From NCBI GenBank assembly GCA_021209875.1, contig JAGYVD010000002.1, forward strand, positions 2,852,001 through 2,916,000: a stretch of 64,000 bases of DNA, written 5' to 3'. Under the pieces are notes generated by a model. The model did no database searches. It saw only the letters and a list, made by a program, of their open reading frames with translations, and was not told the origin of the DNA. A program made the position numbers and the translations under genes. Numbering within the stretch: the stretch's first letter is position 1; the number at the start of each line of letters is the position of its first letter. Positions 25,881-37,303 of the stretch are shown in pieces. This DNA is from Rosellinia necatrix. Taxonomy: Eukaryota; Ascomycota; Sordariomycetes; Xylariales; Xylariaceae.

Positions 25881-26154
25881 TGTTATAGCTGCAATAACAG
25901 CAGTTGAAAAGATTTAATTATACTTATATATTAAGAAGAAAAACTAAGGTTGAAGAAAAAAGAAAACTATATATAGGGCTAACAGCCAGAATTTTTATTT
26001 ATATATACTACTAGCTATTTACTACATAACTGGCCTATTATATTTATTATTTTATGCTTATACCTGTTTTAGCTAAAAAAGCTAATTAAAAATCGGCTAA
26101 CTAGTTGGCTAGTCGGCTAATTAAAAATGGCTATTATAGCTTTAAGCTATAATA
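25881..26154 (-). repeat. Gypsy-A copy 2, left (3') LTR
   Basis: 274 bp, begins TGTTATAGCTGC. Moderately mutated along its length: the GGCCGACGGCC hairpin is changed to GGCTAACAGCC, which is C to T and G to A. Confidence 0.9.
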
Positions 26155-28141
26155 ATCTTTTTTTTATAAAAAGACTTGGCTTAAATTTTTAGCTGCGCGT
26201 AAAACTAAAAATATGTTAAGCTGATTTTTTTAAGTTGTTTATGCTACGTTTAAAACTTAAACTAACGATTTTTAAATTAATACTTTTAAGCAGTAAAAAA
26301 ATATTTTTAGCGTATATAATTAGTTAAAATTTAAAAGTTTTTAATTTTTAGTTTTTATTTATTATATTAATTAGTTAATTTTTGCTTAGTTTATTTTTTA
26401 ATTAAATTATTTATTATATTATTTATACTATATTTTTAATTTTAGCTGTATTTTATTTTATAATGCGTTATTATTATTATATGTTTTAATAAATATATTT
26501 TTTTTAGCTGTTTTAATTTATTTTTATAATCGTTTTAGCAGCTCTGTTTTTTTTAAATATTTTTTATAATATTTTTTTAGCTTAATTAAAACGTTTTTTT
26601 AAGTTAGCTGCTAAATATTAATTATTATTATATTTTTAACCTGTTTAAAACATTTTATAAAATAATTTTTTTTTTTAGATTTTTAATAACAGGATTTTTT
26701 TTATTTTTTTATTTTTTTTTTTTAGCGCTTTATTAATTATTTTTTTTTCTGGTCGGGGTATTTTTTGTTTAAGTAGTAAATTATTTATATATTTTTATAA
26801 TTGCTTAATATAAAACTAATAGTTTTTTGCTATATTATTAATAATTTTAGTTTAAATATATTAAAACGATCGGTTTAAATATTAATAATTTTATAAACTT
26901 GTTATATTATTAAATAGTTTAACTTGTTGTTAAAACAGTTGGTTTGTTTTTTTTTTTATAATATAAATATATAATTTTTAATTATAAAATTTAAGTTTTT
27001 AATATCTCTTAGCTTATATAATTATTTATTTTTATATTTTTATATTTATATTTTTGTTTTTTAATATAGTTATAAATTTTTTTATAAATACTTGTGCTTT
27101 TTTTAAAACAGCTTTTTTAGTTAGTTTTTTATAATTATTTTATTTTTGTTTAAGTTTTTAATTAAACGTTATATTTATCGGTTTTTTATTAGCATTTTTT
27201 TAAAAATAGTTTTTTAAAGCTTTATAAAATAAAATGCTTAAACTACGTTTAAAAGTAGTAATATTTTTAATTAGTTTTTTAAAATAATTAACGCATAGTT
27301 ATAATTTTTAATTTATTTATTAATATATTATTTTTATTAGTTTTATTAATTAATAATATTTTGCTGCAGAAAAGTTTAGTTTTATATTATATATTTTTAA
27401 TAATTTGTTTATAAAATTAATAATAAACTGTTTTTTTATTATTAACTACTGTTTTTAGTTATTTATATATTTAATAAAAGCTTTTATAATATATTTTAGC
27501 TGCATTTTTATTATTATAGATTTTTATATATAGTTATTTATATTAGTTTTAATAGTTTATTAATTATATAAAAGTTATATTATTTTTATATTTATTTTTA
27601 AAAAGCTTTTAAAATTAATTATTATATATTATTAAATATATTCTAGTATTAATAATAAAATTAGCTTTTTAATGTTTTATTATAAAAACTTTCATAAAAC
27701 AGCAAAAATAGTTTGTTATATATTAATTAATTTTATAATATAGTTTTAATTATTAATAACGTTAAAATATTAAACGTTTTATTTTTTACGACCTAGGTAT
27801 ATTATTGCTAGCTTTATATAGACTTTTTAATTATTTAAGTTTATAAATTATTTAATTTAAAACAACCAGTTTTTTATATAATAACAGGTTTTTATTATAA
27901 TTAATTAAAGTTTTTATTAGCCCAGGCTTTTTAATATTTATTTAAACTAATGTTATATTAATTCGCTTTTAATATTATATTTATAAATATTATTTTTAAT
28001 AATAATAAAATATAACATTTTTATAATATATATTTTATATATATTTTCTTTTATTTTAAAATTATCGGTTTAAAAAAGCTATAGTTTTTATTTGTTTTGT
28101 TATTATTTTTATATTTTTAAATTTTTGTCGGTTTAAAAAAT

Positions 28142-28944
28142 ATCTGTTATTATATTTTTAATTTTAAATAATATATAATATTAAAATTATAATATATAAT
28201 TAGTTTAGCTTATCCGGCTTGTTTTAAATTTAAGATTTTTTTATGCTAAAATATTTTAATACGGTATAATTTATAATAACTAGAAATAGCTGTAGTTATT
28301 ATAAGCTTATTAATTCTGTTTTTAATATAATAATTTTTAATAACAGCTAATATTTTTTATTATAAATATTATAGTTTAATTTTATATTATAAAAGTTTTT
28401 AAATAAAATATAACTAGCTATTATAAGTTGTTTATTATTTTTTATTATAACAGCATGCCGGCTGCTATTTTATTAAACGCGTTTATTTTTATTTATATTT
28501 TATTTTTATAATTAAAATATTTTAATACTAAAATATTAATTAGTTTGTTTTTAATATTTTAAATATATTTTAGCAAGCTTTTAATTAAATTAAATCAGTT
28601 TTTATATAAATTAAATTATTTAATAGTTTAGCTATTTAATTATATTTTTAAATAAATTTTTATAAAAGTTATAAAAGCTTAAAAATAAGCGCATTTTTTT
28701 AATAACGCTTTATTTTTTTAAGCGCTTTTAGCTAAAAATAATTTTAATTTTATTAAAGTTAACTTTTATTTTTTAGTTTTAATAATAAATTTAAAAACTT
28801 AGTTTTTTTATATAAAATTTATATTTTTTAAATCGGCTTATAGTTTTGTTTTTTAAAATATTATAATATTTTATTAATATAGTTTTAATATTTTAGTTGA
28901 TTATTTAAATAAATTAAAATATTATTAATATAAGCTATATAAAA
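28142..28944 (-). pseudogene. pol: Gypsy-A copy 2 pol remnant (RT to RNase H)
   Basis: The Gypsy box Y-I-N-N-I-L-I-Y-L-N (decayed Y-I-D-D-I-L-I-Y-S) is at 28903-28932 on the minus strand, identical to copy 1. The A-D position near 28147 reads T-D here, and is out of frame with the box by a net 2 bases, so copy 2 carries small indels as well as RIP stops. Same former role as in copy 1. Confidence 0.72.
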
Positions 28945-31900
28945 ATATTTAAATATTTCTGCAGCGTTTTATTAATATATTTTTAAAAATAACTAGCTTG
29001 TTAATTAATTTAAAAATAATATTTTAAACTAAAAAGCTTTATACTAGGTTTAAAAACAATTAACTTTTATTTTTTTTATAATATAAATATAATAAAATAC
29101 TTGTTTAATATTAATTTTTATAAATATTTTAGCTTATGTTATATAAGCTAATATTTTTTAATTAGCAGTAATAAATATTAGTTTTTTAAGTTAAAACATT
29201 TAGTTTTTTATAATCGATATATAAACATAAAAACCTATTATTTTTATATATAAAAATATAAAACTATTTATAAAATTAATATAAGTTTTATAAATTTTTT
29301 ATTAAGTTATTATAAATATATTATTAATATATTTTAGTTTTTTAAATAATATTTTATATAAAAACTATATTTTAACGATTTTAAGTTTTAATTTAATATT
29401 AAATAATAATTAACTTTTAATTTATATAAAAATAAATTATTTAAAACAGCTTTTAAAAAACATTTAAATATTTATAATAACTTTTAAAACAATTTATAAT
29501 AAGTTTTTTTTAATTTTATTTTATTTTTATTTAATAGTTTATTTTAAGTTTTTATTTTTTATATTTTATTATTTTATTAATTTTATATAATATAGTTATA
29601 TTATAATATATTATATTATTTTATTATAGCGTTATATTAAAAACTATAGTTTTAATAATTATAATTTTTATAAGTTAATATTTATAATATTTAATAATGT
29701 TTTATTAAAGTTAATATAAACTTTAAGCATTTTTTTAAATAAAATCTTTATTTTTAGTTTAATTTTTACTGCTTTTAAAATTAAATTAATATTTTTATTT
29801 TTATTTAACATTTTTTTATTTTATATATTGCTTATATAGTTTTATTTTTTATTTAAAATAACTATTAGTTTTAAAGCTTTAAAATAATTATTAAAATAAG
29901 TTTAAAAAGCTAAAACTTTTTAAGTTTATATTATTTATAATTAACTTAGTTTTTAGTTAAATAATTTTTATTATATTTAATTTAATATATTTTATTTTTA
30001 CAGCTTTTTTTTGCCGCTTTTAATTAAGTTGTTTATTTTACGTTTTTATTTTGCAGTTTATTAGCTTTTTTTTTAAGCGACGTTTTTTAATATTTAAAAT
30101 ATTTTAATAAATTGTTTGTTTTATTTATTAAAATTTTAAAAGCTTAATACTCCGTTTTTAATTATTTAAAAATAAAAGTTGTTTATATAAAAATTTATTA
30201 ATATATTATAATAGTTATAATATTTTTTTAATAATTACGTTATATTTTATATAAATTATAATTAAAAAGCTTTTTATATTATTTTTTTATATTTTAAAAT
30301 ATATTTTAAAACTAAGTTTATTTATTAAATTAAATTACTGTTATATTTAATAATAATAGCTAGTTTAAAGCTTGTTATAGTTTTAAGTTTTAAATATTTT
30401 ATTATTTAAACAGCAAAAGTTATGCTAATTAAAATATATATATTTACTTTTATATTAGCTAAAGCTTTAATAAATAATATAAATTTATTATTTATTATAA
30501 TATAATTTATAAAAACAGGTTTTTTTAGAATATTTTTAAAAAATTAAACAAAATTTTTTATATTATATTATATTAAATATTAATATTTTCTGCTTAAAAA
30601 ATAGTTTATTTATTTTAAGCTGTTTTTTTTTTTTTATTTTTTTATTTTTATATAGTTTATTTTTATAATTTTTATAAAAATAATATTAACGCATATATTA
30701 TTTAATTAATTAAAATTATTTTTATAAAAATAATTATTGCTATAATATTTTTATTTATAATAAATAAAACATTTACTTTTTAATATAAAAGCTTTAAACT
30801 AATCTAATTTTAGCTTAATATATATTTTTGTTCTGTTTTTATTTATTTAATAATAATAACACCTTTATTATTATTTTTTAATATATAAATACTTTTAAAT
30901 TAAAAACTACTTTAAGCAGCCTAAATTAAAGTTTTTTCTCGTTTTTTATTTTTTTTTAAATTTTTTTTTTTTTATAAGGCCTTATTTTAAATAAAGTTCT
31001 TCTGCTGCTAATAATTATATAATTATATATATTTATAATAAGCAGTAAAATTTATTATATTATTATATAGTTTATTTATATAAAGTTTGTTTAAACGTTT
31101 AAATAACTTATTATATATGTTTTATTTAAAATTTTTAAATTAATTTATATTATCCTAGCTTATTAAATAAACTTAATATAAAATAAAATAAATTTATTAT
31201 TTATAGTTATTTTAAGTTTTAATATTTAACTTTAGTTTTTTATATTTATTAAAATTATTATAAAATAAAAAAAATAATTTAAAACTTTTAGCTAGTTTTT
31301 AATCTTAGTTTGCTATAATTATTAATAATAAACAGTATAAAGTTTTTTAAAGCTTTATTTTTTATATAGCTAATAATATAATCGATTTTTTTTAATTTAT
31401 ATGAAAAATAATCGCTGTTTTTAATAAATTTGCTTTTTAAAAGTATAAACTAATATTTAAATTTTATTTTTAGCTTATTATTTTTAGCTTTTGCTTATAA
31501 AACTAATAGTTTTATAGCTTTAAAAGTTAATTTTAATTTTTTTAATATATTATAAATTAAAAATATTTAAGTTTTGCTTTAATATAATTTTTTAACAACT
31601 ATTAAATATTCTGTTTAATTAAACAAATATTATAACGATTTAATCTTTTAAAATTTTAATTTTTTATTTATTTTAATTAAAATATAATTTAAATTAGCTT
31701 TAACTTTTTATTTTATAAGCTAAACTAGTTTATTTAATATAATATTTATATAAAGTTATTATTTATTTTATATATTAAATTAATAATATTTTTAAAATAT
31801 TTTAAATAACGCTAATAAACAATAAATAATATTTAAATTTATAATATATTTTTTAAAATAGTTTTAAACTAGTTTTATAAACTATTAAAAGTTTATAAAG

Positions 31901-32402
31901 CTATTTTATAATAAAATATATGTTTTTTTAAGCGTTATTATTATAAATATTATTTTAAATTATTTATTAATAATAAAATAAGCTGTATTAATTTTTATTT
32001 ATTTTATAAAATTTTATAAAGTTTTATAAAAGCTAATTATACGCAAGCTTTAGTTATTATTTTAAACGGTGCAATTTTAATATAAAAATATTAATATGTT
32101 TATTTTTTTTGTTTTTATTTCTGTTATAACTATTATTTTATATTTAAAATGTTCTATTATATTAATATTATTTACTTATAATATTAACTTTATAAACTTT
32201 AAAACTAATAATAAAGTTTATAATAATTATATTAACTAATATTTTAAAATACTAGTTTCTTTAAATTGTTTTTTAAAACATATTTATTATTTAACTTCTG
32301 CTAAAAAATTAAATCGTTTTTTTTACTATAATATTTTAACATATTAATTAATTAAAAAAAACTTTAATATTTTTTTAAACAATAAAAAATAAACTTTAGT
32401 TT

Positions 32403-32674
32403 TATAATAGCTGTAATAACAGCAGTTAAAAAAATTTTGCTATACTTATATATTAAAAAAAAAAACTAAAGTTAAAAAAAAAAAAAACTCTATATAAGGC
32501 CAACAGCCGGAATTTTTATTTATATATACTACTAACTATTTACTATATAACTGGGCTCTTATATTTATTACTTTATGCTTGTACCTGCTTTAGCTAAAAA
32601 ATTAATCAAAGATCAGCTGGCCGGTCGGCCAGTCGGCCAATCAGAGATCGCCATTATGGCCTTAGGCCATAACA
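32403..32674 (-). repeat. Gypsy-A copy 2, right (5') LTR, outer end unmutated
   Basis: 272 bp. The last ~75 bp (from about 32600) keep their C and G, for example GGCCGGTCGGCCAGTCGGCC, while the inner part is mutated. Ends GGCCATAACA and is followed by ATAAA. Confidence 0.9.
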
Positions 32675-32679
32675 ATAAA
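32675..32679 (+). repeat. Target duplication of Gypsy-A copy 2, right
   Basis: ATAAA, identical to 25876-25880. Confidence 0.8.
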
Positions 32680-33565
32680 CTTGATTTTTAATATTTAAAT
32701 AAAAACTTTGTTTTAAATAAAAACAAAATTTTATTAATAATTTTTAAAAATATTATTAAATAAATTATATTAAATTAACTTTAATATATTTTAGCTTATA
32801 AAGTATTTTAAAAAATTTTAAGCTAAAATTTTTTTAAAGCTTTTAATATAAACAATTAAAACGTTTAAAAAATATATTGTATAAATATTAATATATATAA
32901 CTAAAAACATATAAATTAACAAAATCTTATACCTTGAATATAAAATATATATTATTATATATTTAATATAATAAATATTTAAATAATTTTTCAACAGAAT
33001 AACTGCGCGATTTTTTAAAAGCTGCATTAAAATTTATTTAATTATTTAATAAAATATAATAAATTAAACTAAACTTTAATAATTAAAAATAAATATATTA
33101 AATGAATCTATATATATTTTTAATAAATAAAACTATTATATAAGTTTTTAAAAATTAAATAATATATATATTAAATAAAAAATATTATAAACTTATAGTT
33201 TATATTATTAAAAGCGATTTAAATGTTTTTATAATAGCTTATAAAAATAAAGCTTTATATAAGCTTTGGTTAAAAAATAAAAAAATTAATAATAAGCTTT
33301 TTTTATTTTATATTAAACAAGCTAGCAAAAAAATAATCGATAAAATAAATAAACTGTTTGATAAAGTCGGTTTATTATTAAAACTATAATTAAAAATAAT
33401 TTAAACCGCTGCTTAGCTACATAAAAAGAGCTTTTTTAAAGCTTAAAACTTTTACGTTTTTTATTATATATTTAAATATTAATTAATATAATATTATTAA
33501 TAATATAATCTAGTTTAAATAAAATTCTGAATAAGCAATTTATAACTAGATTAAAACAGAATATA
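32680..33565. other. Unassigned RIP-saturated sequence
   Basis: A-rich plus strand with no repeat partner in the window. The longest open frame here (32818-33027, minus strand) is a run of I, L, Y and K codons expected by chance at this base composition. Confidence 0.4.
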
Positions 33566-33773
33566 TGAGAAGATTAGTATGAGGGTAGAAAGAAAGAAGC
33601 TTCTATTAATTCCTCTGCTAGGTGGGGAATTCTAGTAAGTCTAGAATTAACCCCTGCAGGGGTGGCCGTGGGCCACCTGTTGCCAGCCGTAGCCTGTGCA
33701 ACCTATCTAATCTAATCTAATAATACACGAGCCGTTGGCTCGATTGATACGGCCCCCTTCAGGGACTCTATGA
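33566..33773. repeat. 208-bp unmutated, hairpin-rich element (solo LTR or SINE-like)
   Basis: This island is sharply GC-rich against its flanks and keeps its CpA and TpG. It begins TGAGAAGATTAG and ends GACTCTATGA, with ATATA directly outside both ends. That may be a target duplication but is weak in an ATATAT context. Three hairpins follow one another: AATTCTAG/CTAGAATT (33628-33648, 5-nt loop), GGTGGCC/GGCCACC (33661-33677, 3-nt loop) and CGAGCC/GGCTCG (33728-33742, 3-nt loop). There is also a short TCTAA triplet array at 33716-33731. A solo LTR is the simplest reading. A small non-coding retroposon is possible: GGCTCGATTG resembles a pol III B box but does not match fully. Confidence 0.45.
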
Positions 33774-33778
33774 ATATA

Positions 33779-34794
33779 TATATATAAATATTATATATAT
33801 TTAATAAAAAAAAATTGCTGCTAAAAAATAATAAATATATAAAATTAAACTTTAAGCTTATATTAAATATTTAATTAAATATAAGATAACTAATTTATAC
33901 TACATATAAGTTTTCTAACTATAAAAATAATTATTATTACAAATAATAAATTTAATAAAAAGCTGTTTTATTTTAAAAAGCAGAAAAAACTAGTTATTAA
34001 AATTAAATAACCAGTAATAAAAAAATTAAAGTCTTTGAATTTAATAAATAAATAATTGCACAAAATAAATAATAAATAAAAGCTTAAAAATATATTATAT
34101 ATAGTTTTTAAAATATAAAAATATTATAAATATTTTGATTTATAGCTTAATTAATTAAATTAATAAATATAAATTAAAAATGAATATATTAATAAAATAG
34201 ATTTTAAATTAAAAACTAGCTTTTTAAATATAATAATAAAACTTATTATTTTAAAATAATTTTAAGCTAAAAATAGCTTTAGTAAAAAGCTTTAAAAATA
34301 AAATAATTATAAGATGCAAAAAATAATTACTTATAACGTTTTAAAAACATTATAAATTTTATAATAATAAAAACGCTAATTATTAAATAAACTAATAAAA
34401 ATTAATTTTATCTAGTTAAACCAGGAATAAAAAGCTAAAAAACTAAAATAAAATATAAATATATATATAAAATATTTTTACTTATAAATAAATCAAGCTA
34501 TAAAATTAAACATAAAAACTAAATAAAAGGTAAAAATAATATAAAAGTTTAATATTTATTATAATAATATATATAAAACTAAAATTAATTTATTAAAAAT
34601 AATATTTTAAACATTTTTATAAAAATGTTTTTTAAAACAAATAAAAGTTTTGTATTTTAAAATTATAAGCATAAAATATTATATACTATATTTAAAGCTA
34701 TAATATAATAATATAAAACTAATTAATTAAAAACTAGTTTAAAAAATTAAATATAGTAAAATAACTTTATTAAAAAACTTTTTATAAAATAAAA
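33779..34794. other. Unassigned RIP-saturated sequence
   Basis: A-rich, stop codons in all frames, no partner in the window. It separates the two little-mutated small elements. Confidence 0.4.
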
Positions 34795-34798
34795 AAAG

Positions 34799-34870
34799 TG
34801 TTACAGAGTAGTACGCGTATATATACCAACATAGTTGCAGGTGGATTAACGGTTCCGTTTTTCTATTATA
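34799..34870 (+). repeat. TRIM-like element, left 72-bp terminal repeat
   Basis: Starts TGTTACAGAGTAGTACGCG. Differs from the right repeat at eight positions. Three are CpG to CpA (the right copy has A), one is CpA to TpA. Confidence 0.75.
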
Positions 34871-35090
34871 GTTTTAAGCCTGGTTCGCACTTCAGGTTAG
34901 CTAGCTTAATTAGTTAAAACGCGACACTTTATCCCGCCAAATAGGACCCACCTCCATAGGCCCAGGCATAAAGGGTTTAAATCCAGGCTGCGGCCGGCAA
35001 GCTGGCAGCTTAGGATCTATTAACAAAATAAAACCAAAATACAGATCAGCTGTAGTGCCCTTATCCTGGTAATTAGCCACACAGCTAATC

Positions 35091-35099
35091 TGGGGGGTG
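35091..35099 (+). other. Polypurine-like tract of the TRIM-like element
   Basis: TGGGGGGTG directly abuts the TG of the right terminal repeat, the position of the priming tract in an LTR element oriented on the plus strand. Confidence 0.45.
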
Positions 35100-35171
35100 T
35101 GTTATAGAGTAGTACACGTATATATACCAACATAATTGCAGGTGGATTAACAGTTCCATTTTTCTATAGCA
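35100..35171 (+). repeat. TRIM-like element, right 72-bp terminal repeat
   Basis: Starts TGTTATAGAGTAGTACACG and ends CTATAGCA, the canonical CA end. Confidence 0.75.
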
Positions 35172-35175
35172 AAAG

Positions 35176-36328
35176 TTTAAAAATTATTTTTAAAACAACT
35201 TTTTAAAAAAAATCTAAAAAATATTTATTATATAAAAAGAAATTATAAAAATAATTTTAATAAAAAAAAAAAAAAGATATGATGATTTAAATAAATATTT
35301 ATTTATAAGTTTAATAAAAAAAATTTAAAAGTTTATAAAATAAACCTAATTATATAAAAAGATTTATAAATAATAAATATATTTTTATTAATTTATGCTA
35401 TAATAATTATAATAAATTTTTTTAAATAATAATAATAATCAAAATATATTTTATTTTAAAAATTAAATAATGTAATATAGGATTAATATTTTTAAATATT
35501 TTAAAAAGCAGTAAACTTTTTATTATATATTTAATATTAAATAATTTTAAACAGGAGAAAAAATTATATTATTAAATAAAGTTTTGTATAAGCTATAAAA
35601 CTTTTATTATTATAATATAAAATTTTTTAAACATTTTAAAACGTTTAAAGCTAATTATATTTCATAAAAACTATATTTGTTTTATTTTATATAAACGATT
35701 TTTAATTATATATAAAAGAAATAATAAAAATTAGCTAAAAGAAATTATTAACAGGATTAAAAAGCTTATAAGCTTAAAATACAAAAAATATTGCTTAGTT
35801 TTTAAAAATTAAAATAATTTATAACTATATAAAAAAATTATATTAATATATAATTAATATATTAAAAAAATTATAGCTTAATTTAATTTAATTAATAAGG
35901 TTTAAACTTTAAAAATATGATTTTTATATGAAAAGCTGCTAAACTATATAAAATAAACTTAAAAAAATTAAAACATATGAAAAAAATTAGCTTTATATTT
36001 TATATAGTATTTATATTATAATTAAATATAACATTTATAATTGTATTTTTATTAAAATATTTTATAAATTTAAGCTTAAATTACATAAAAACAGCTAATT
36101 AAATAATTTATTATTTATATTATATAAAATTTTTAAATTATATATAAAAACAGAGATTTAACAGCTGAAGCTTTATTAATGATAAAAACGCGTTATTTAT
36201 AAATAATATAAAAACTAGGCGTTTTTATATAAATATATTATATTTTTATTTAAAAATAAAATTTTTAAAAATTATTAAATAAAACATAATTTCAATTTTT
36301 TAATAAAAACTAAAATTATTATTATAAG
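35176..36328. other. Unassigned RIP-saturated sequence
   Basis: A-rich plus strand, no open frame, no partner in the window. It is the left flank of Gypsy-B copy 2. Confidence 0.4.
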
Positions 36329-36333
36329 CTATA

Positions 36334-36580
36334 TGTTGCACTAGTAACAAAGAAGAAGTTAAGGCTTCAGCAATAAATAATGTATTATACAAAAAATCTA
36401 CAGATAAAAAAGGAAAGAGTAAGTGGGAGAAATTAGCCCATGAGAATTCTAGTTAAATGTAGGTATGTGGGGTAGGTCCAGTCTATGCGCTACAGCTGGT
36501 CTGTGCGCCCTAGTTAGCAACAGGTGTACAGATACTAGTCCGTGCCACATGCCCGATTAGTTAACTAGTTATTTATAACT
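36334..36580 (-). repeat. Gypsy-B copy 2, left (3') LTR
   Basis: 247 bp, begins TGTTGCAC, the unmutated start that defines the family end, and ends ATAACT. The tract ATTTCTTTTTTTT that follows is a polypurine tract on the minus strand. Its centre keeps GC-rich sequence as in copy 1. Confidence 0.82.
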
Positions 36581-37117
36581 ATTTCTTTTTTTTAAAAAAA
36601 AAAAACGGCTTGTTTTTTAAATTGTGTTTATATTTAAACATATAGCTTTTAAATATATTTTTTAGCAAAAAAAAAAATTGCCACAGGTTTTTATTTTATA
36701 TTATATTTTTTAAGCTTTTATATTATTAAGTTATTATATAAGGTTTTTATATTATATTACCGACTTTTTTATTTATTATTATGTTTATTTATGTTTTTGT
36801 TTTATTATTTTTTATTATATTATTTTATTTTTATTTTTATATGTTATATTTAACTTATTATTTTCTGCAGCTTTAAACTAATTTTTTAAACGTTTTAAAA
36901 AGCCTGCTGTATTTAAATATTTTTATAAATTTTTTTAATAATTTTATATTATTTTTAAATTTTAGGCAAAATGTTATTTATTATTAACTTTTATTTTTTT
37001 AAGTTATATAAAATTATAATTTTTATAATATATTTTTAACGATTTAATTTTTTAACTATGAATTTTTTTTTTAAATATTATTATTTTATTATTTAAATTA
37101 TTAGTTTTTTGTTTTAG

Positions 37118-37303
37118 TAACACAGTCAGGAAAGGGGGGCTTTTTATCTAGCTAGCGCAGCTAGCTAGATAAGGACTGTGTAGATTAAATAAAGTAACTT
37201 ATTAGCCTAAGGCTTCTGGTCCCTGCAAGACTAGAAGCTTTTTTTTTTAATCTATATTATATTTTTAAAAATTTAACTATACTACTTTTAGTAAATTTTA
37301 TTA
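37118..37303 (+). repeat. Gypsy-C left (5') LTR
   Basis: Begins TAACACAG, probably TGACACAG before mutation, and ends TTATTA. Little mutated in its first 120 bp. It holds a perfect 13-bp stem hairpin at 37144-37172 and a second, outer inverted pair ACACAGTC/GACTGTGT (37120-37127, 37174-37181). Confidence 0.85.
37144..37172. repeat. LTR hairpin of Gypsy-C, left copy
   Basis: TTATCTAGCTAGC, loop GCA, then the exact reverse complement GCTAGCTAGATAA. Confidence 0.8.

Larger units (their letters stand above)
25881..32674 (-). mobile_element. Gypsy-A copy 2 (Ty3/Gypsy LTR retrotransposon)
   Basis: 6794 bp, LTRs at 25881-26154 and 32403-32674, target duplication ATAAA on both sides. It aligns end to end with copy 1 and has the same orientation. 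Differences are mostly C/T and G/A plus small indels. About 65 bp around 30660-30740, including a repeated TTTTTATAAAAATAAT, look like a local extra duplication not present at the same point of copy 1. The interior is saturated and has no open frame. It is not nested in any element I can recognise. Confidence 0.92.
34799..35171 (+). mobile_element. TRIM-like miniature LTR element, 373 bp, largely unmutated
   Basis: Two 72-bp direct repeats (34799-34870, 35100-35171) enclose 229 bp. The repeats begin TGTTA; the right one ends GCA and the left ends ATA, its RIP version. AAAG lies outside both ends (34795-34798, 35172-35175) as a possible 4-bp target duplication. A G-run, TGGGGGGTG, sits directly before the right repeat like a polypurine tract. 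The interior has no coding capacity but has inverted pairs: AGCCTGG (34877) with CCAGGCT (34983), and ATTAGC/GCTAAT (35072-35089). These traits fit terminal-repeat retrotransposons in miniature, non-autonomous elements moved by larger LTR elements. I see no convincing primer-binding site, so the class is likely rather than proven. Confidence 0.65.

Noticed and set aside
32818..33027. 69-codon minus-strand open frame
   Set aside because: Composed almost only of I, L, Y, K and V codons, as any frame in saturated AT-rich DNA; no start context, no family match, no support from neighbours.
34877..34900. CCTGGTTCGCAC in the TRIM-like element, resembling a tRNA T-loop
   Set aside because: No acceptor stem, anticodon arm or D arm can be folded around it.
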